From Hyphomicrobiales bacterium (GTDB taxonomy: Bacteria > Pseudomonadota > Alphaproteobacteria > Rhizobiales > Aestuariivirgaceae), in assembly GCA_012032065.1 (NCBI GenBank), contig JAAURV010000246.1:1-5004 (forward strand): DNA of 5,004 nucleotides, in the 5' to 3' direction. The position numbers and the translations under genes are program-made. A model generated the notes under the pieces. It searched no databases, was not told the origin of the DNA, and saw only the letters and a list, made by a program, of their open reading frames with translations. Numbering within the stretch: position 1 is the first letter of the stretch; the number at the start of each line of letters is the position of its first letter. Positions 1 to 5,004 of the stretch are shown here, piece after piece.

Positions 1-186
1 TGTCGAGATGTAGGTGTTGCCGGCGGCTTCGACCGCGGCCTTTATGGCGGCTTCGTCGGTCTTCCAGCGCTCTTCCTGGAAGGTCTTCCACGACACGGCG
101 ATGGTCTTGCCAGCGGCCTGGACGGACGCTGCGGATGCGCCGAGCATAAGAGCTCCGGCCGCGGCCGCCACGATCAGTTTCTTCAT
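1..186 (-). CDS. Sugar ABC transporter substrate-binding protein, XylF-like (5' part only)
   Basis: This is the N-terminal 62 codons of a periplasmic sugar-binding protein; the gene continues off the left edge. The start ATG (186-184) follows a good ribosome site, GGGAG at 200-196, with a 9-nt spacer. Residues 1-24 form a Sec signal peptide: MKK, then a hydrophobic Ala/Leu/Val/Met stretch, with a likely cut after VQA (24). There is no lipobox cysteine, so the mature protein should be soluble in the periplasm. The mature start, KTIAVSWKTFQEERWKTDE (27-45), followed by an Ala-rich helix and TYIST, resembles the first strand and helix of D-xylose-binding protein XylF and relatives (Peripla_BP_4 fold). 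It is transcribed away from the aldolase operon, and its permease and ATPase genes would be expected to the left. The specific sugar cannot be told from this fragment. The family call is firm; xylose specificity is only a resemblance. Confidence 0.88.
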   Translation of the reverse strand, partial: MKKLIVAAAAGALMLGASAASVQAAGKTIAVSWKTFQEERWKTDEAAIKAAVEAAGNTYIST

Positions 187-357
187 TGTAGTTCGCTCCC
201 TTTTTGATAGTTAGTCGTCAACAATCGTTCAGTGCCCGTCTTATCAATGTCATGCCCGTCAGGCTGTGTCCAGTCGCCGGACTATTACATTGACAGATAT
301 GGCAGCGATCATCGGAAACCTACCTGCCCCCGATTGGCAACTTGCGTTGTTCCACTC

Positions 358-386
358 TCTATTGAGCAGAGCCGAATGCATGTCAA
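358..386 (-). promoter_or_regulatory. Candidate sigma-70-type promoter for the left sugar-binding protein gene
   Basis: On the minus strand a perfect -35 hexamer TTGACA (386-381) is followed after 17 bases by AATAGA (363-358), a poor -10. It lies on nearly the same bases as the candidate plus-strand promoter. If both are real, polymerase could bind in only one direction at a time. Support is the -35 match, the spacing and the position about 170 nt upstream of the ATG at 186. Confidence 0.28.
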
Positions 387-390
387 TAAA
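362..390 (+). promoter_or_regulatory. Candidate sigma-70-type promoter for the aldolase operon
   Basis: TTGAGC (362-367, 4 of 6 to consensus) and AATAAA (385-390, 4 of 6) are separated by 17 bases. This would place the transcription start near 397, about 150 nt before the aldolase ATG and next to the palindrome at 399-414. It is a pattern match by eye only, and alphaproteobacterial promoters diverge from the consensus. Confidence 0.28.
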
Positions 391-398
391 CAATAGGG

Positions 399-414
399 GT
401 TGAATTAACTCAAC
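399..414. promoter_or_regulatory. Imperfect palindrome, candidate operator
   Basis: GTTGAATTAACTCAAC is a 16-bp inverted repeat. It has perfect 5-bp arms (GTTGA/TCAAC), one mismatched pair, and a TTAA centre. Size and symmetry suit a dimeric helix-turn-helix sugar regulator of the LacI or GntR kind. It sits where transcription from the candidate plus-strand promoter would begin, so a bound repressor could block it. No regulator gene is in the window to pair with it. Confidence 0.35.
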
Positions 415-539
415 GCCACGGCAACTCGCCGGACATATTCATCCCCTCTCCCCGATCGGAGCTAACCTGTTCCTGCGCTGGATGCGCTCTGGACACTTTG
501 AGCGATTACCGGCAAGAACGCTTGCAATCCGAGCGTTTC

Positions 540-543
540 GAGG
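540..543 (+). promoter_or_regulatory. Ribosome binding site of the aldolase gene (fixes its start)
   Basis: GAGG lies 7 nt before ATG 551. No comparable purine run precedes the upstream in-frame ATG at 482, so this site decides the start. The 23 extra residues a start at 482 would add are arginine-rich and unlike the family. Confidence 0.6.
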
Positions 544-550
544 TGCCGCC

Positions 551-1465
551 ATGACCAGAATGACCGCCGCCGAATTGCGCGGGTACCAGCAGATTTGCGG
601 CAAGAACGGCGCCATTATGGTGATCGCCTGCGATCAACGCGGCGGCATCCGCAAACTTCTGGCGAGCGATCCCGAAGCGCAAAAGAAAATTACCGACGCG
701 ATGCTGGGCGACGTGAAGTCAGACGTTGTGCGCTATCTCGCGGCGGAGGCGCCGTCGGTTCTGTTGGACCCCATCTGCGCAGTGCCGCGCGTGGTGGAGG
801 AAGCATCGCTGGCGCGCGACGTGGCGCTGCTGATCGGTCTTGATGCCTCGGGTTACGACACCGATGCGCAAGGCCATTATCTGTCCAAGCTCGTGCCGGG
901 TGTGGACGCGCGCCGGGTGCGGGCGCTCGGCGGCACCGGCGGCAAGCTGATGGTCTATCTCAGGAGCGATGAGATGACGGGCAACGCGCACAACATCGAG
1001 ATCATCAAGCGCTGCGTCGCGGATTTTGCGGCGGAGGATGTGCTGTTGGTGGTGGAGTTTCTGACTTATCCCATGCCAGGCGAAAGCCCCGAGGCCTACC
1101 GCGAAAAGTTTCCGGCGCTGATCGAAGGCGGATCGCGCATCTGCCTGGAACATGGCGCGAAGGTCTTGAAGATCCCCTATCCGGGATCGGTAGAGGCCTC
1201 GGCGCGCATCACCAAGCTGGCGGGTACGGTGCCGTGGTCGGTGCTCTCGGCGGGCGTGGACCACGCGACCTTCATGGGGCAGGTGGAGATCGCCATGGAC
1301 AACGGCGCGTCGGGTGTGATCGCTGGGCGATCGCTGTGGAAGGATTGTGTGTCGCTCGACCGCGCCAAGACGCGGGAGCTGCTCGTGGCGCGCGCGTTGC
1401 CGCGTTTGCGCGAGATCCAGGCCGTTTTGGCGCGCCATCCCCGGCGGCTCGCACAACTCGCTTGA
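551..1465 (+). CDS. LacD/YihT-like class I aldolase
   Basis: This predicted cytoplasmic TIM-barrel aldolase of 304 residues should cleave a phosphorylated ketose (or sulfo-ketose) by a Schiff-base mechanism. It resembles tagatose-1,6-bisphosphate aldolase LacD and 6-deoxy-6-sulfofructose-1-phosphate aldolase YihT. Visible signatures are IACDQRGG (25-32; LacD and YihT have a similar DQR segment), KLMVYLRSDE (132-141; compare the YihT LKLLVLWRSDE-type strand), VLKIPYPGS (205-213) with K207 as the likely Schiff-base lysine, and PWSVLSAGVD (228-237) followed by GASGVIAGRSLWKD (252-265), the phosphate-binding end of the barrel. The length lies between YihT (about 292) and LacD (about 326). ATG 551 is chosen because GAGG at 540-543 lies 7 nt upstream. 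The in-frame ATG at 482 lacks a ribosome site; ATG 560 is a minor alternative. It is the first gene of a three-gene operon. The true substrate (tagatose, fructose-type or sulfo-sugar phosphate) cannot be decided from sequence alone. Confidence 0.88.
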   Translation: MTRMTAAELRGYQQICGKNGAIMVIACDQRGGIRKLLASDPEAQKKITDAMLGDVKSDVVRYLAAEAPSVLLDPICAVPRVVEEASLARDVALLIGLDASGYDTDAQGHYLSKLVPGVDARRVRALGGTGGKLMVYLRSDEMTGNAHNIEIIKRCVADFAAEDVLLVVEFLTYPMPGESPEAYREKFPALIEGGSRICLEHGAKVLKIPYPGSVEASARITKLAGTVPWSVLSAGVDHATFMGQVEIAMDNGASGVIAGRSLWKDCVSLDRAKTRELLVARALPRLREIQAVLARHPRRLAQLA

Positions 1466-1473
1466 TCGCGGGG

Positions 1474-2319
1474 ATGAACGCCATCGGAATCGACATCGGC
1501 GGCACTCACACACGGACGGCGCGGGTGTCGGAGGATGGGCGCATCCTGGCGCATCGATCCTTCGCGACGCCGCGCGATGCGCGCGCGCTGCTGACCGCAC
1601 TCATCGGCGAAGCCGCAATTTTCGCGGACGCGGACACCAGAGCCATCGGAATCGGCATTCCCGGCCGCGTCGATGGGCGGACAGGGAAAATCCTCTCGGG
1701 TGGTTTTATCGACCTCTCGGTGCTGCCATTGGCGGACGAGCTCAACCGGGCGAGCCAGCTTCCCGTGTTCACGGATAACGATGCGAACATGGCGCTCGCT
1801 GCCGAGGCGCGGCTCGGCGCGGCGCGAAATCTTGCGGACGCCGCGATGCTCACCATCGGCACCGGCATCGGCGGAGCGATCCTCTCGGGCGGCCGGATTT
1901 TTCATGGCGGCGGTCTGGCCGGGCAACTCGGACACATTACCGTCAAGGCCGATGGCCACCTCTGCAACTGTGGCCGGACCGGCTGTCTCGAAACCGAAAG
2001 CTCCGGCACGGCCCTGCAGCGGCACATCGCGGAGGCCGGCCTTCCCAAGGGCACGATAATCGAAACGCTGCTTGCGTCCAATTCGGCGGCGGTCGCGGCC
2101 TGGATCGCGCCGCTCAGGGCGGGGATCGACAGCCTTGTCGCCGCATTCGGGCCTGAGATCGTAATCCTCGGCGGCGGGCTCGGCGCTTCCGCCTTCAAGG
2201 CGCTCGACCGGTTCCCCTCTGTTTCGCCGTGGTTCCAGTGCCGCGTTGTGGCGGCGGAACTTAGCGATGAGGCGGGCGTCATCGGCGCGGGACTCTCGGC
2301 ATTGGAGCGATCGCGATGA
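1474..2319 (+). CDS. ROK-family sugar kinase
   Basis: This 281-residue cytoplasmic sugar kinase of the ROK family (glucokinase, fructokinase, allose or N-acetylmannosamine kinase relatives) transfers phosphate from ATP to a sugar hydroxyl. Motifs in order: the phosphate loop GIDIGGTHTRTA (5-16); TDNDANMALAAE (100-111) with catalytic Asp103; the second ATP loop GTGIGGA (129-135); the substrate/zinc segment AGQLGH (149-154); the zinc site CNCGRTGCLE (164-173), where Cys164, Cys166 and Cys171 plus His154 should bind zinc; and a C-terminal ILGGGLG. Family members usually have Glu in the ExGH motif; here it is Gln151. The length is slightly short for the family, but both lobes are present. The start codon is 8 bp after the aldolase stop and has only GGGG directly against it, so translation probably depends on coupling to the aldolase. 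It likely makes the sugar phosphate used by the aldolase (inference). ROK proteins can also be repressors, but there is no N-terminal helix-turn-helix here. Confidence 0.9.
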   Translation: MNAIGIDIGGTHTRTARVSEDGRILAHRSFATPRDARALLTALIGEAAIFADADTRAIGIGIPGRVDGRTGKILSGGFIDLSVLPLADELNRASQLPVFTDNDANMALAAEARLGAARNLADAAMLTIGTGIGGAILSGGRIFHGGGLAGQLGHITVKADGHLCNCGRTGCLETESSGTALQRHIAEAGLPKGTIIETLLASNSAAVAAWIAPLRAGIDSLVAAFGPEIVILGGGLGASAFKALDRFPSVSPWFQCRVVAAELSDEAGVIGAGLSALERSR

Positions 2320-2855
2320 CGAGAGCGATCCTGGTTAACGGCGTGCCGGCTTCGGGCAAAAGCACGGTCGCGCGCGCCATTTCGGCGGCGGGCGGCTGGC
2401 CGCTGCTGACGCTCGACACGATCAAGGAAACGTTCTTCGCCCATCTCGGCACCGGCGACCGCGAGTATAACCGACTCCTCGGCCGCGCCAGCTATCAGAC
2501 GTTGTTCGCGCTCGCGGCGGAGTTTCCGGCAGGCTGCACCGTGGTGATGGATGCGTGGTTCGGCTTCCAGCCCGAGGAGGTACTGCACCGACATCTCGCC
2601 GCTGCCGCGATCGCGGAAGTGCGGCAAGTCTGGTGCACGGCGCCTCCCACAGAGATCGCCCGCCGCTACGAAGCCCGCATCGGCCAGCGCAGCGCCGGAC
2701 ATCTCGGCCTGGATTACGTACCCGAACTTCTGGAGCTCGCCGGCCGCGCCCAGCCGCTTGCCGGTTTCCCGACGTTGGAGATCGACTCTACCGAACCTTT
2801 CGACTGCTCGCGCGCCATGGCATGGCTCGGCTTTACTTGCCCACCATCATCCTGA
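2316..2855 (+). CDS. Small P-loop kinase-like protein (AAA_33 / zeta-toxin-like fold)
   Basis: This 179-residue soluble protein begins with a nucleotide-binding fold. Walker A is GVPASGKST (9-17), an acidic residue Asp34 follows strand 2 (TLDTIKE), and a strand-plus-acid element CTVVMDAWFG (74-83) has Asp79. A lid-like stretch EIARRYEARIGQR (113-125) carries arginines. The layout fits small-molecule phosphotransferases such as the gluconate kinase, chloramphenicol phosphotransferase and zeta-toxin group, of usual length 160-200. The start overlaps the ROK kinase stop in an ATGA (2316-2319), and GGAG at 2304-2307 stands 8 nt upstream, so the two are translationally coupled. Operon position suggests it phosphorylates a sugar or a cleavage product, but the substrate is unknown. 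A toxin role is unlikely because no antitoxin-like gene adjoins it. Its last 23 bp overlap the convergent ATPase gene. Confidence 0.75.
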   Translation: MTRAILVNGVPASGKSTVARAISAAGGWPLLTLDTIKETFFAHLGTGDREYNRLLGRASYQTLFALAAEFPAGCTVVMDAWFGFQPEEVLHRHLAAAAIAEVRQVWCTAPPTEIARRYEARIGQRSAGHLGLDYVPELLELAGRAQPLAGFPTLEIDSTEPFDCSRAMAWLGFTCPPSS

Positions 2856-3579
2856 CAATTTCGTCGCCGGTCGTCTCAGCCGGTTTGCGCTCGCCGGCGT
2901 TTTCGCCGCGGCGGAAGACGACGATGCGGTCGGCCACTTCGAAAATGTCGCGGAGATTATGCGATATGAAGATGATGCCCTTGCCTTGCGATTTCAGCGA
3001 CTGAATGAGCGCGATCACCTTGCGCTGCTCCGGCACGCCGAGAGCTGCCGTCGGCTCGTCCATGATCACGAGACGCGCGTTCCAATACATGGCGCGGCCG
3101 ATGGCCACGGCCTGACGTTGGCCGCCGGAGAAGGCGGCGACGGGCGCTTCGAGGCGCTCCACGTGGAAGTCGAGCCGCTTCATGGTCTCGCGCGCCACGT
3201 CAGCCATTTTCTTGCGGTCGATGGCGGGGAGGAAACCGAAGAGCTTTTTCATCGGCTCGCGGCCGAGAAAGATGTTTGCGCCGATCGGCAGGTTATCGGC
3301 GAGCGCAAGGTCCTGGTATATCGTCTCGATGCCGTTGTCCCGCGCTTCCTGCGGCGTGGCGAAGGCGATGCGCTGGCCGTCGAGCAGGATGTTGCCGTCC
3401 TCATAGCCGAAGACGCCGGAGATGGCTTTTATGATTGTGGACTTGCCGGCACCGTTGTCTCCCGCGAGCGCCACCACTTCGCCGGGATGAATATCGAACG
3501 ACACGCGGTTCAGCGCCTGAACGCCGCCGAAATGTTTCGAGACGTGTTTCACCTCGAGGATGGGGGCGGGCTCACTCAA
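2833..3579 (-). CDS. Sugar ABC transporter ATP-binding protein (single domain, FrcA-like)
   Basis: This 248-residue cytoplasmic ATPase powers a sugar importer, probably as a homodimer. Motifs: Walker A GDNGAGKST (40-48), Q-loop Gln89, signature FSGGQRQ (150-156), Walker B LVIMDE (170-175), D-loop AALG (178-181) and switch His207. It has one ATPase domain, as in the fructose importer FrcA, not the tandem domains of RbsA/XylG/MglA (about 500 residues). I place the start at TTG 3579-3577. The family N-terminus (SEPAPILEVKHVSKHFGG) begins right there, and GGAGG at 3592-3588 lies 8 nt upstream. The start overlaps the permease stop (TGA 3574-3572), so the two should be coupled. In the raw sequence the frame stays open upstream into the permease only because the permease gene is frameshifted. 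The 3' end overlaps the convergent P-loop kinase gene by 23 bp. Confidence 0.9.
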   Translation of the reverse strand: MSEPAPILEVKHVSKHFGGVQALNRVSFDIHPGEVVALAGDNGAGKSTIIKAISGVFGYEDGNILLDGQRIAFATPQEARDNGIETIYQDLALADNLPIGANIFLGREPMKKLFGFLPAIDRKKMADVARETMKRLDFHVERLEAPVAAFSGGQRQAVAIGRAMYWNARLVIMDEPTAALGVPEQRKVIALIQSLKSQGKGIIFISHNLRDIFEVADRIVVFRRGENAGERKPAETTGDEIVRMMVGK

Positions 3580-4598
3580 CTTGCCGGCCTCCGGTGAAGC
3601 GGCGCTGGGCCTGGTCGACCAGCACCGAGATGATGATGACGGCGCCGACAGCGATGAACTGCCAGAAGGGCTCGACGTCGACGAAGACGAGCCCGTAGTC
3701 GATGACGGCGATGACGAGAGCGCCCGCCACCGTGCCCCAAATGGTGCCGACCCGCCGAACAGGCTCGCCCCGCCAATCACCACGGCGGCGATGGAGAGGA
3801 GCAACAGCGGCTCGCCCGCCTGCGGCGCGCCGGCCGAGAAACGGCCGGTGTAAAGCACACCGGCGATGCCAGCCATTACGGCGGAGAGAATGTAGATCTT
3901 TAGCGTCAGCCGCTTAATGTTGATGCCGGCGCGGCTCGCTGCCGCCTGGCTCGCGCCCATCGCGTAGGTGTGCTGGCCGAACCGGGTCTGCGAGAGGAGG
4001 TAGTGCAAGACGAGGCAGCAGAGGATGGCGAGGATCACCAGCACGGGCACGCCATAAATGCGGTCGTTGCCGATGGAACTGTACCAGGGATTGGAGATGG
4101 CGATGGTCATGCCGCCGGCGAAGAGATAGGCGGAGCCGCGCGCCACGCCGTACATGCCGAGCGTGCCAATGAAAGGCGGGACTTTCAGCCAGGCGATGAG
4201 CCAGCCGTTGACGAGACCGGGGATCACCGTCATGCCGACGCCGCAGGCGATGCCGAACAGCATTGCGGCGGGCGCGGGAAGCCCCAGCTGCGCCGCGGCG
4301 TAGTTCGCGGTGTGCGCCGCGATCACCGAGGCGAAGCCCATGACGAAGCCGAGCGAGAGATCGATCCCCGCCGAGATGATGACGAAAGTCTGGCCGAGCG
4401 CCAGCACCAGCGGCGCGGTGGCGGCGACGGCGATGGCGGTCAAGTTGTATGGGTTGAAGATGAAGGTCACTCCATAGACGGTGCGTGACCAGATTTCGAA
4501 GAACACAACGAGCAGCGCCAGAAACACCCAGGCGCGCAACTCCGCGATCCGTATCAGGATGACTTGCCTTGGACAGGTTCCGCCGCCAATGCGCTCAT
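3572..4598 (-). pseudogene. Sugar ABC transporter permease (BPD_transp_2, FrcC-like) with two frameshifts
   Basis: This is an inner-membrane permease of the ribose/xylose/fructose importer family. The main open frame (about 4556-3750) gives several hydrophobic segments, including VFLALLVVFFEIW, PLVLALGQTFVIISAGIDLS and the family motif IAAVVIGGASLFGG. The likely start is ATG 4598, with GAGGGG (4614-4609) 10 nt upstream, reading MSALAAEPVQGKSS and then a TGA at 4556. Adding one base there (CC to CCC) continues as LIRIAELRAW into the main frame. A second shift at about 3746-3750 (TCGGC, expected TCGGGC) throws the last transmembrane helix out of frame. The correct frame reads GTIWGTVAGALVIAVIDYG onward to TGA 3574-3572. 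With both corrections the length is 1029 bp, exactly 342 codons plus stop, normal for the family. It sits between the binding-protein and ATPase genes. Either a recent pseudogene or sequencing errors in short G/C runs; the family assignment is firm. Confidence 0.85.
3588..3592 (-). promoter_or_regulatory. Ribosome binding site deciding the TTG start of the ATPase
   Basis: GGAGG on the minus strand, 8 nt before TTG 3579. It lies inside the last permease codons and supports a separate ATPase start, arguing against a genuine permease-ATPase fusion. Confidence 0.6.
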
Positions 4599-4626
4599 TG
4601 CGTTAAATCCCCTCGCGCGGATGAAT

Positions 4627-4656
4627 GAGGCCACCGGCTCACAAACCGGCGGCCCC
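4627..4656 (-). promoter_or_regulatory. Intercistronic RNA hairpin between binding-protein and permease genes
   Basis: The minus-strand RNA can form an 11-bp stem, GGGGCCGCCGG with CCGGUGGCCUC, around an 8-nt loop (UUUGUGAG), with two G-U pairs. It begins about 20 nt after the binding-protein stop (4678-4676) and ends about 13 nt before the permease ribosome site. No U-run follows, so it is not a classic terminator. Hairpins in this position in sugar importer operons often stabilise the upstream binding-protein message or partly attenuate downstream genes; that role here is inferred. The two wobble pairs make the fold stronger in minus-strand RNA than in plus-strand RNA. Confidence 0.55.
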
Positions 4657-4675
4657 GCGTTCGGATGCCGGCCGC

Positions 4676-5004
4676 TTATTCGCTCTTGTAGAGATAGCGG
4701 TTCACGTTCGGGTCGTCGATGTTCGCCGCCGTCATCACGGTGAATCCGGTGCCAATATGGGTCGGAACCGGATTGCCCGTCACATACGCGTGCGCCGCGG
4801 CGATGCCGAAGTAGCCGATCTCGGCGGGGTGCTGGGCGATGGTGAGCTCGAAGGTGCCGTCCTTCAACTGTGCCACGATGGATTCCGGCGCGTCGAAGCC
4901 GGCCATCTTCACCTTGCCGGCAACGCCCGCCTGCTTCGCGCCGTTCGCCGTACCGGAGGCCGAGAACAGGTTTGCGCCGAACACGCCGGCAAGATCCGGC
5001 GCGC
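4676..5004 (-). CDS. Sugar ABC transporter substrate-binding protein (3' part only)
   Basis: The C-terminal 108 residues of a periplasmic binding protein of the Peripla_BP_4 (RbsB/FrcB) type; the gene begins beyond the right edge. The visible part starts APDLAGVFGANLFSASGTAN, matching the family's segment after the hinge where a loaded 'AN' motif precedes a helix. Then comes GKVKMAGFDAPESIVAQL (family: V-x-GFD-x-x-P-x-x-x-x-x-L), the strand TFELTIAQHPAEIGYFGI (family: ATVAQ-P-x-x-x-G) and a C-terminal NVNRYLYKSE. The open frame runs to the window edge, so the GTG at 4984 is internal and not a start. It is the first visible gene of a binding protein - permease - ATPase operon. The sugar is not known; the gene order matches fructose-type (frcBCA) importers. 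Confidence 0.88.
   Translation of the reverse strand, partial: APDLAGVFGANLFSASGTANGAKQAGVAGKVKMAGFDAPESIVAQLKDGTFELTIAQHPAEIGYFGIAAAHAYVTGNPVPTHIGTGFTVMTAANIDDPNVNRYLYKSE

Larger units (their letters stand above)
187..550. other. Divergent intergenic region between sugar-binding protein and aldolase operon
   Basis: These 364 bases separate two divergently transcribed genes and contain no convincing coding sequence. The middle part (about 280-415) is visibly richer in A/T than the flanking genes. It holds candidate promoters for both directions and an imperfect palindrome (399-414). An ATG at 482 is in frame with the aldolase, but it has no ribosome site and the extension it would add does not look like family sequence. 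The likely leaders are about 150 nt (plus strand) and about 165 nt (minus strand). I found no convincing riboswitch or terminator in it. Confidence 0.6.

Noticed and set aside
290..295. Plus-strand TTGACA as a -35 element
   Set aside because: No acceptable -10 lies 16-18 bases downstream (the sequence there is CGGAAA), and it is far from the aldolase start.
274..434. Direct repeat TCGCCGGAC at 274-282 and 426-434
   Set aside because: Nine bases with no symmetry and no consistent spacing to promoters; plausible by chance in GC-rich DNA.
482..550. Aldolase start at ATG 482, adding 23 residues
   Set aside because: There is no ribosome site, the extension is arginine-rich and unlike the family, and GAGG stands 7 nt before ATG 551.
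551..1465. Firm assignment as sulfofructose-phosphate aldolase (sulfoquinovose pathway)
   Set aside because: The resemblance to YihT is shared with LacD. No sulfoquinovosidase, isomerase, PfkB kinase or sulfolactaldehyde reductase is in the window, so the substrate is left open.
719..2025. Long minus-strand open frames opposite the aldolase and ROK kinase
   Set aside because: They are low-complexity Arg/Ala/His-rich translations without motifs, while the plus strand carries clear family motifs over the same bases.
2316..2855. Zeta-type toxin of a toxin-antitoxin pair
   Set aside because: There is no small antitoxin gene next to it, and it is translationally coupled to a sugar kinase, which fits a metabolic role better.
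3970..4488. Plus-strand open frame of 172 codons opposite the permease
   Set aside because: It is rich in Asp/Glu/Gly/His/Arg with no fold-like pattern, a typical antisense shadow of a GC-rich membrane protein gene.
2833..4539. A single 568-codon permease-ATPase fusion protein
   Set aside because: The serine-rich linker is an out-of-frame reading of the last permease helix. The correct frame gives a family-like C-terminus and stop, and the ATPase has its own GGAGG site and TTG start.
4627..4656. Rho-independent terminator
   Set aside because: The stem is strong but is followed by UCAUUCAUCC, not a U-run, and the permease gene of the same operon starts shortly after.

Overview
The window is GC-rich (by eye above 60%) with compact operons. 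Its gene families (FrcC/FrcA/XylF-like ABC sugar importers, a LacD/YihT-like aldolase, a ROK kinase) are typical of an alphaproteobacterium, probably of the Hyphomicrobiales (Rhizobiales). This is inferred from gene content and protein style, with no rRNA or marker gene to prove it. The whole window reads as one carbohydrate uptake and catabolism locus.

Layout, left to right. (1) Bases 1-186, minus strand: the first 62 codons of a periplasmic sugar-binding protein with a Sec signal peptide and an XylF-like N-terminus; the rest lies off the left edge. (2) Bases 187-550: a divergent intergenic region with candidate back-to-back promoters and an imperfect palindrome at 399-414. (3) Bases 551-2855, plus strand: a tightly packed three-gene catabolic operon. 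It holds a LacD/YihT-like class I aldolase (551-1465), a ROK-family sugar kinase (1474-2319, 8 bp downstream) and a small P-loop kinase-like protein (2316-2855, ATGA overlap). (4) Bases 2833-5004, minus strand: a second sugar ABC importer transcribed toward that operon. It runs from the C-terminal end of a substrate-binding protein (right edge to 4676), through a strong intercistronic hairpin (4627-4656) and a BPD_transp_2 permease (4598-3572), to a single-domain ATPase (3579-2833). The last 23 bp of the ATPase gene overlap tail to tail with the P-loop kinase gene.

Inferred logic: two ABC importers flank a cytoplasmic module in which a sugar, probably a ketose, is phosphorylated by the ROK kinase and cleaved by the aldolase. 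The second P-loop protein possibly phosphorylates a sugar or cleavage product. No isomerase, dehydrogenase or regulator is in the window, so the substrate cannot be named.

The main anomaly is the permease gene. It needs two separate one-base corrections, one near codon 14 and one near codon 283, each explicable as loss of one base from a short C or G run. Uncorrected, the second shift skips the permease stop and creates an artificial 568-codon permease-ATPase 'fusion' with a serine-rich linker. The gene is either a recent pseudogene or, more likely given the homopolymer context, carries sequencing errors. I see no CRISPR array, tRNA, rRNA, insertion sequence or phage gene.
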